A DNA stretch of 61,192 nt. It comes from Acytostelium subglobosum LB1. Taxonomy: Eukaryota > Evosea > Eumycetozoa > Acytosteliales > Acytosteliaceae. The translations under genes were made by a program, and so were the position numbers. Below the pieces are notes generated by a model, which saw only the letters and a program-made list of their open reading frames with translations, was not told the DNA's origin and did not search any database. Numbering within the stretch: the first letter of the stretch is position 1; every line of letters begins with the position of its first letter. Below are positions 56,721 through 61,192 of this stretch, piece by piece. Location of the stretch: positions 1,282,070 through 1,343,261 of the forward strand of contig NW_012236532.1 of the NCBI RefSeq assembly GCF_000787575.1, written 5' to 3'.

Positions 56721-56832
56721 TACAAACGCTCGAGTCTCTCAATAAACTTGAACTCTTGTGTGAGCACCTGGCTCGTTGTCCTCGCAGACTCTCTTGGCAA
56801 TCAACTCGACTCTCGTTCCCAGCACGAATGAT

Positions 56833-57407
56833 ATGTTTTTTGACATGTCTATAGATAACAGTAGTCGAATAAATAGGAATAATCTCGGTGGTCCCTACTT
56901 GAACTTCATTGCACCAAACACAGCCGGCCTGGAATGGGGCCTCATCATCCAAGATATCAATAACTGCATGGTGTGGGCATACTGCCCCCATTGACCTCGA
57001 TTCCCCTAGTCCCAGGAAGCTATATTGACTTCACCTCCAAGTCCAACAACAAATTGGTACTCGACGGCTTCATCACAAACAGTCGACAATACCTGTTCCT
57101 AAGGAACAATGCTCTGGTCTTTTACTTGGCTAATCCTAATCCGGGAGGATGGGTCCCAGTCTCCTCCTACTCAATGTCGATTCCAACACAAGTTGACGCC
57201 CTGGGCAAGGACGCCAGCGGTAATGTCTGCCTACTTAAAGCTGGTGCCTGCTATGCAAGGTTGAAACCTGTTCTAACGGACATTGCCTACATGGTTATGA
57301 GTCCTCCCAACGCCATACACAATGGTGTATTTGTGAGGAACAAACTAGGTGATCAAAGCATTAAACATCTTAGACCAAACACAGTGGATATTGCCACCAT
57401 CCGATGA
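56833..57407 (+). CDS. Small beta-rich protein, unrecognised, broken by a one-base shift
   Basis: The frame from ATG 56833 (MFFDMSIDNSSRINRNNLGG) runs to a TGA just after MVWAYCPH; a second frame continues at once with PPLTSIPLVPGSYIDFTSKS and ends at 57407. One additional C in the C5 run near 56984-56989 would join the two into about 191 residues. The sequence is rich in beta-prone, Asn-containing turns (SNNKLVLDGF, QYLFLRNNALVFYL), perhaps two repeats, suggestive of a lectin- or trefoil-like fold, but I recognise no family. A possible acceptor (CTCGCAG) at 56782-56788 means coding could start further upstream in an unseen exon. Confidence 0.55.
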
Positions 57408-57587
57408 ATAAATCATGCCATGGCACATTGGCAACCTTTTCTATGGTCAACGAGGGCATCGCAGTGGACACGAACGCATAGATAGAGGCTGGCAGATGGC
57501 AACTGGCAGCTAACAGTGAAGGCTGACTGGCAATTCCACCTGATGATTTATTGATCCTGAAGGTCTAAGGTATGGTTCGCGACGTTT

Positions 57588-59426
57588 TTATGCTGGGTTG
57601 GCCAGACGCGAGTACAATGCTCTGAGTTCGCCCTTGTGAGAGCACAATAGCATCAAGGTCACCTTATCGATTCTTCTTATTTGGTAGTTGGCGTCTGTGC
57701 CGAGCATCAAGTGGATCGTGGTGGCTAGTGTTGCATTTTTGAGCAGCCTTGTTACCATCTTGGAGACCAGCCTGTCGCACTCATTGGCGTCAGGCGAAGG
57801 GAATTGGCCGCGTCTCCTAAAAGTGAGTGCGACGCCAAGGACCTTCAATGGCATGCTGATCGGAGCGAATTCTTCCGGAGAGCGCAAAGAATGGAGGTGC
57901 ACCTCTTCGATTGATGGATATCTTGTCAGCAGTCCGTCCACAGACACATAGAAAGTTGACTCCAATCTTAGGCACCTGATGAATGGGGGAAGCAGAATCT
58001 CTGAGTGGGGTCGCAGGGATCGCGGGTCGAACGTCAGGTCAGTGAGTGACAGCAAGCTGTCACGTGCAAGAGTGTGCCAGGGCAGGTTGCCAGACTTTAG
58101 CCTCATAAGTGTTTGGGGCAAGGGATCGAGGGGAACCGTGAGGTGCTCAATGGGAGTGCTGTCGAGGCTGAGACTGGTGAGAGATTGGGGAAGAAGGTTG
58201 AGCCTGATGTCTCTTATGGATGTTTGACGCAGCTCCAGGCAGGTGATTGATTGGGGCAGAGAACCAGGTAGCAATCGATCCTGTTTTCCTTTGTTGATTG
58301 ACAGTTTGGTGAGCGATGGCGGCAATGATCCTGCAGGAATGGACTCAATGCAGCGGAGGAATGTCAGGTCCTTGATGGAGGCCGGCAGAGCACCGGCTGG
58401 CGAATGGCCCAGTCGAAGATCAAGGTCTTGAGTGAAGTGGGAAACGCGTTAGGCCGAAAGTCGGTGAAGACGGTCGAATTATCTTCACCATCACCGTCTG
58501 CTCCAGCAGCATCCGCCACTCCATAGTATTTGTCAATGAGAGATAGGTGTGTGATCGAGTTGGGCAGCAACCCTGGCTCGATATCTTGATTGGTCATGTA
58601 AAGCTCCAGTCGAGTGAGTGAGCCTGGGAGATGGAGCGAGCCAAGCGGTTTGCCACTGTGTAGGACGAGTGTGCTAAGTGTCGACGGCCAGGAGCCAGCC
58701 ACCACGCTAGATGCACCAGTGGTCAGTCTGGTGAGGGAGCTGGGAAGTATGCCCGGCCGCACAGGGAGCGCAGTGCTGCCCAGCGAGAGATCCGTGATTG
58801 AGTGAGGAAGCACACCAGGCCGCAGTATTCTGTGCAGGTTGAAAGTCTCCTCGAATGAAAGTCGCGTGATTGTCGGTGGGATGTCGCCTGGCTGCAGGGG
58901 GTGCCTTTGGCTTCGATGTGAATGTGAGCTGTGTCGGGGAAAGGCCATCGGGCACATGACCAGGCGTGCTCCAGCGCAGCTCTGACAGACGCCAGCGTCT
59001 GCCAAGGAGGTCATAGTAGCGTCTGCACGTGAGACTGAGGACTGCCACGTCAATGTCATCCGTAAGAAACGGTGGCAGAAGCTTGACGATAACAAAATCG
59101 CTCAGGCCCATTAGCCCCTCTGGTGTTGCGTGGGGCGGCAATGCAGGACTTAAGGGTTGCACTACGTCATCCGACGGGATGATGCCATCGTCGTCGTCGT
59201 CTTCAGGCTCGAGGTCGAAGATATCACTCTTGACAGATACAGGGCTGACGTTGGGGTCGCCAAGTGCCTCGATGGCTCGGCCCTCCAGCCATCCCTTTCG
59301 ACTGATCATGGCGTAGTTTGGCGTGGTCGGTGTGCCAATCTTGTTGATCGCCACGGCGCCTAGATTGGCGAACGTCTTGCACACGCGGTCTGAGGGCGGG
59401 GAGGTGCATCCGATGAGCCTAATCAT
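57588..59426 (-). CDS. F-box / FNIP-like LRR protein with two apparent frameshifts
   Basis: Three overlapping minus-strand frames together make one protein of about 610 residues: 59426 to about 58900, about 58900 to 58422, and 58422 to 57588. The N-terminal part has an acidic linker and an F-box-like helix set (LMGLSDFVIVKLLPPF, VAVLSLTCRRYYDLLG); the rest consists of FNIP-like repeats (PGVLPHSITDLSLGS, PGILPSSLTRL, PGLLPNSITHLSL, PGSLPQSITCLEL). The shifts fall at a G5 run (58897-58901) and at AAGG (58421-58424); one base at each restores the repeats. F-box/FNIP proteins are a large dictyostelid family, probable Skp1-cullin substrate adaptors. This region is visibly GC-richer than the rest. 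Assembly error or a young pseudogene are both possible. Confidence 0.7.
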
Positions 59427-60240
59427 GGATGGAGGGATGCCAACAGCGAGACATATCCAGAGACTTTACCAGTGCTGTGTCGATGACTTTGTGGAGTACG
59501 TCCACACATCGACTTTTCCAGAAATGCATGTGTTCCTCTTTGAGATCTTCTTCGTTTCTATTCATATCCAGCCGTTCTGTATAGATACAGTGTTAGTCTG
59601 TCAGTCAGACAGTTAGCGCGATGAGATGAGTGTATGTGTGATCACGTCTTACCAACGACAAAGATATCAGTTCGATAGAGGGTTGGCGGGTGACGAGACT
59701 TTGTGGAGATGTCAAGTGTCGCCTTGATGTTCCATCCGTACACCTATGACTTGTCTTGCCACAGGCTATCGATGAAGGATGCGACCTATCGTCATGTGTT
59801 GTCCAAGATCGATAATAAAATTGATAATCCAGCTCGTCCAGGTAAGTGAATTTATATGATGAACTTGTTATGATAGTCGCCGGGTCTCCACATTTGGGTG
59901 CTTGGGCATCGTCCACGAGGAAGGTGTCCAGAATGGCAGTGGCGTATAATAGTTTGCCCATCTCCAGAAGAACTTGAGCAGGTGTTTGTCCTCTCCTTGT
60001 CATNTAATTATGTATGATCTCGTCACGCAACTTCAGTCGGGTCGCCAGAAGCGCAACAACAGTAAGGTGGCAATTGTGTGATGGAGTCTAGACTAGCTTG
60101 AGCAATATTATCAACAAACACCTTCATGGCCAGCGAAACATTGCCTCCAACCGACATCAAACTGAATGAATGAATGAATGACGCCTCCATCCTCATAATA
60201 TAATAATTANAATACACCAACTGGTGTCATGTAGCATGGT
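59427..60240. other. Degraded coding-like region, unresolved
   Basis: Several short protein-like stretches occur on both strands but none forms a complete gene. Minus: about 60050-59800 reads LLATRLKLRDEIIHN, then TRRGQTPAQVLLEMGKLLYA and FLVDDAQAPKCGDPATI, interrupted by an N at 60003 and frame changes. Plus: from 59428 MDGGMPTARHIQRLYQCCVD, and at 59766-59839 SMKDATYRHVLSKIDNK before a CAG|GTAAGT donor. These may be remains of one or two genes of a dictyostelid multigene family. Confidence 0.35.
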
Positions 60241-60428
60241 CGCAAGAGTCTGTTAACTTAGTATATAATGTATATATGTGTGTATGTAAGTTGAATGTAT
60301 ATGTATTTATTATAAGTATGATTGAAATGATAATGGTTTCGAATCAGCACTGTGCAAGGTATTTGTAGGTGTGACAATACGATGGGAGAGCATTTATTTA
60401 TGGTTTGGCCTTTAGGGATGATCCAGAT

Positions 60429-61192
60429 TGATGTAGATTACTCCAGTAGCAGCAATGAATGTAGTATGCATCGTTTTATCTTGATGAGCCGAGTCTGGTG
60501 ATGTATAATAGGTGAACTTTGTTTGTTGTTGGCAGGTTCTGGTGTATTCAGCAGGAGCTGAATATCTTTGGTCCAAGCACTAGTAGATTGGTTTAAAGGC
60601 AATGAATGTGTTATGCATCGATTCATCTTGGTGAGTTGAGTATGTTGGTGTATAATAGGTGAATTTTGGACGATGTTGGTCAGCAGTAGGTGTGCGACGT
60701 TGCATTAGAGCAAGTTGATNTTGATGATCCACGTTGATGTAGATTACGATGACGGTAATGAATGTGGTATATATCGCTTCATCTTGATGAGTCGAGNCTG
60801 TTGGAGTATCATAGGAGTTGTTGGATGATGTTGGTCCTTGGTTGGTGTGCGATGATCCAAGTGAGCTGTAATTGGNCGTTGTTTCATTGCTGTCCGAGAC
60901 TATAATTCCTATGAATCACTTCAACAGTGANGTATAATATATAGATCGCTTCATCTTGATGTGTTGAGTATTACTATACTATTATCTTGATTGGTATTAG
61001 TTATTGTTAAAAGTAGAGGTGCGACGATCGGTNCAAGGTTTTGGTTACCTGTGTAGTTGGATGTCGATTCTACAAGTTGATGTAGCTAACTCCAACGACA
61101 ATGAATATAATATGTATCGCTTCTTCTTGATGGGTCGAGTCTGATGATGTGTCATAGGTGTTTGTTGGACGATGTTGNTGATCAGTGAGTGC
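60429..61192. repeat. Degenerate ~150-170 bp tandem repeat array, running off the right edge
   Basis: At least five diverged copies follow one another. Each carries a form of TTGATGTAGATTAC..., then AATGAATGTGGTATGCATCG, TTCATCTTGATGAGTCGAGT and GGTGTATAATAGGTGAA. The ATCG(C)TTCATCTTGATG core falls near 60470, 60618, 60775, 60945 and 61116, so spacing is about 148, 157, 170 and 171 bp. Six of the ten single N characters of the window are here, as expected for collapsed or poorly resolved repeats. No gene is identified in it. Confidence 0.75.

Noticed and set aside
1-61192. CRISPR arrays, insertion sequences, bacterial operons or riboswitches
   Set aside because: None seen; the genes are spliced eukaryotic genes with no spacer-repeat pattern. 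The only tandem array (right edge) has diverged adjacent units without unique spacers.

Overview
The window is protein-coding DNA from a social amoeba (Dictyostelia). The evidence is its dense genes with very short introns (most 58-135 bp, GTAAGT/GTATGT donors, AG acceptors), its CAA/ACA/AAC/TCA triplet runs coding for Gln, Thr, Asn and Ser tracts inside otherwise ordinary proteins, AT-rich gaps, and dictyostelid-type families (FNIP-like F-box proteins, IQGAP-related RasGAPs, proline-rich Rho regulators, atypical bZIPs). It is clearly less AT-rich than the D. discoideum genome, so I place it in another dictyostelid lineage without naming a species. Ten single N characters and several one-base frame breaks in short homopolymers suggest a draft assembly.

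Layout, left to right. 1-8.5 kb (+): the C-terminal part of an IQGAP-related RasGAP, a Ser/Thr-rich NuSAP-like protein, and a proline-rich BAR-RhoGEF-PH-RhoGAP-PH protein. 8.5-13.6 kb (-): a small secreted Cys-rich protein and a large MATH / dead-USP / coiled-coil / RING fusion. 13.8-16.2 kb (+): the mitochondrial primase-helicase Twinkle, convergent with a tyrosine phosphatase (-). 19.1-20.8 kb (+): phosphatidylserine synthase. 20.9-38.1 kb (-): a long same-strand run of Pcf11, Pus7, a bZIP factor, a ChaC-type gamma-glutamylcyclotransferase fused to a glutamate-5-kinase-type PUA domain, a SMYD-like SET/MYND protein, Qtrt2 and Cand1. 38.5-39.9 kb (+): Prp18, convergent with an aldo-keto reductase (-). 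41.4-46.0 kb (+): two tandem paralogous multi-pass membrane proteins with a decayed minus-strand coding remnant between them. 46.2-48.0 kb (-): an ARID protein, divergent from an AFG2-like tandem AAA ATPase (+). Then Spt6, an LRR-filamin protein and a small frame-broken gene (+). The last 4 kb is GC-richer, holds a frame-broken F-box/FNIP-like gene (-), and decays into a degenerate ~150-170 bp tandem repeat that runs off the right edge.

Most genes are housekeeping and unrelated in pathway; there is no operon. The general themes are RNA and chromatin work (Pcf11, Prp18, Spt6, Pus7, Qtrt2, SMYD, ARID, bZIP), ubiquitin/cullin control (Cand1, the RING fusion, the F-box protein) and Ras/Rho signalling. 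The two architectures I consider most worth pursuing are (1) the MATH-pseudoUSP-RING protein, which looks like a USP7-type deubiquitinase that lost its catalytic residues and gained an IAP-type RING ligase domain, and (2) the ChaC-PUA fusion, which joins a 5-oxoproline-forming enzyme to the C-terminal domain of glutamate 5-kinase. Exon joins were worked out by hand from splice signals, phase and family conservation; they are gene models, not transcript evidence.
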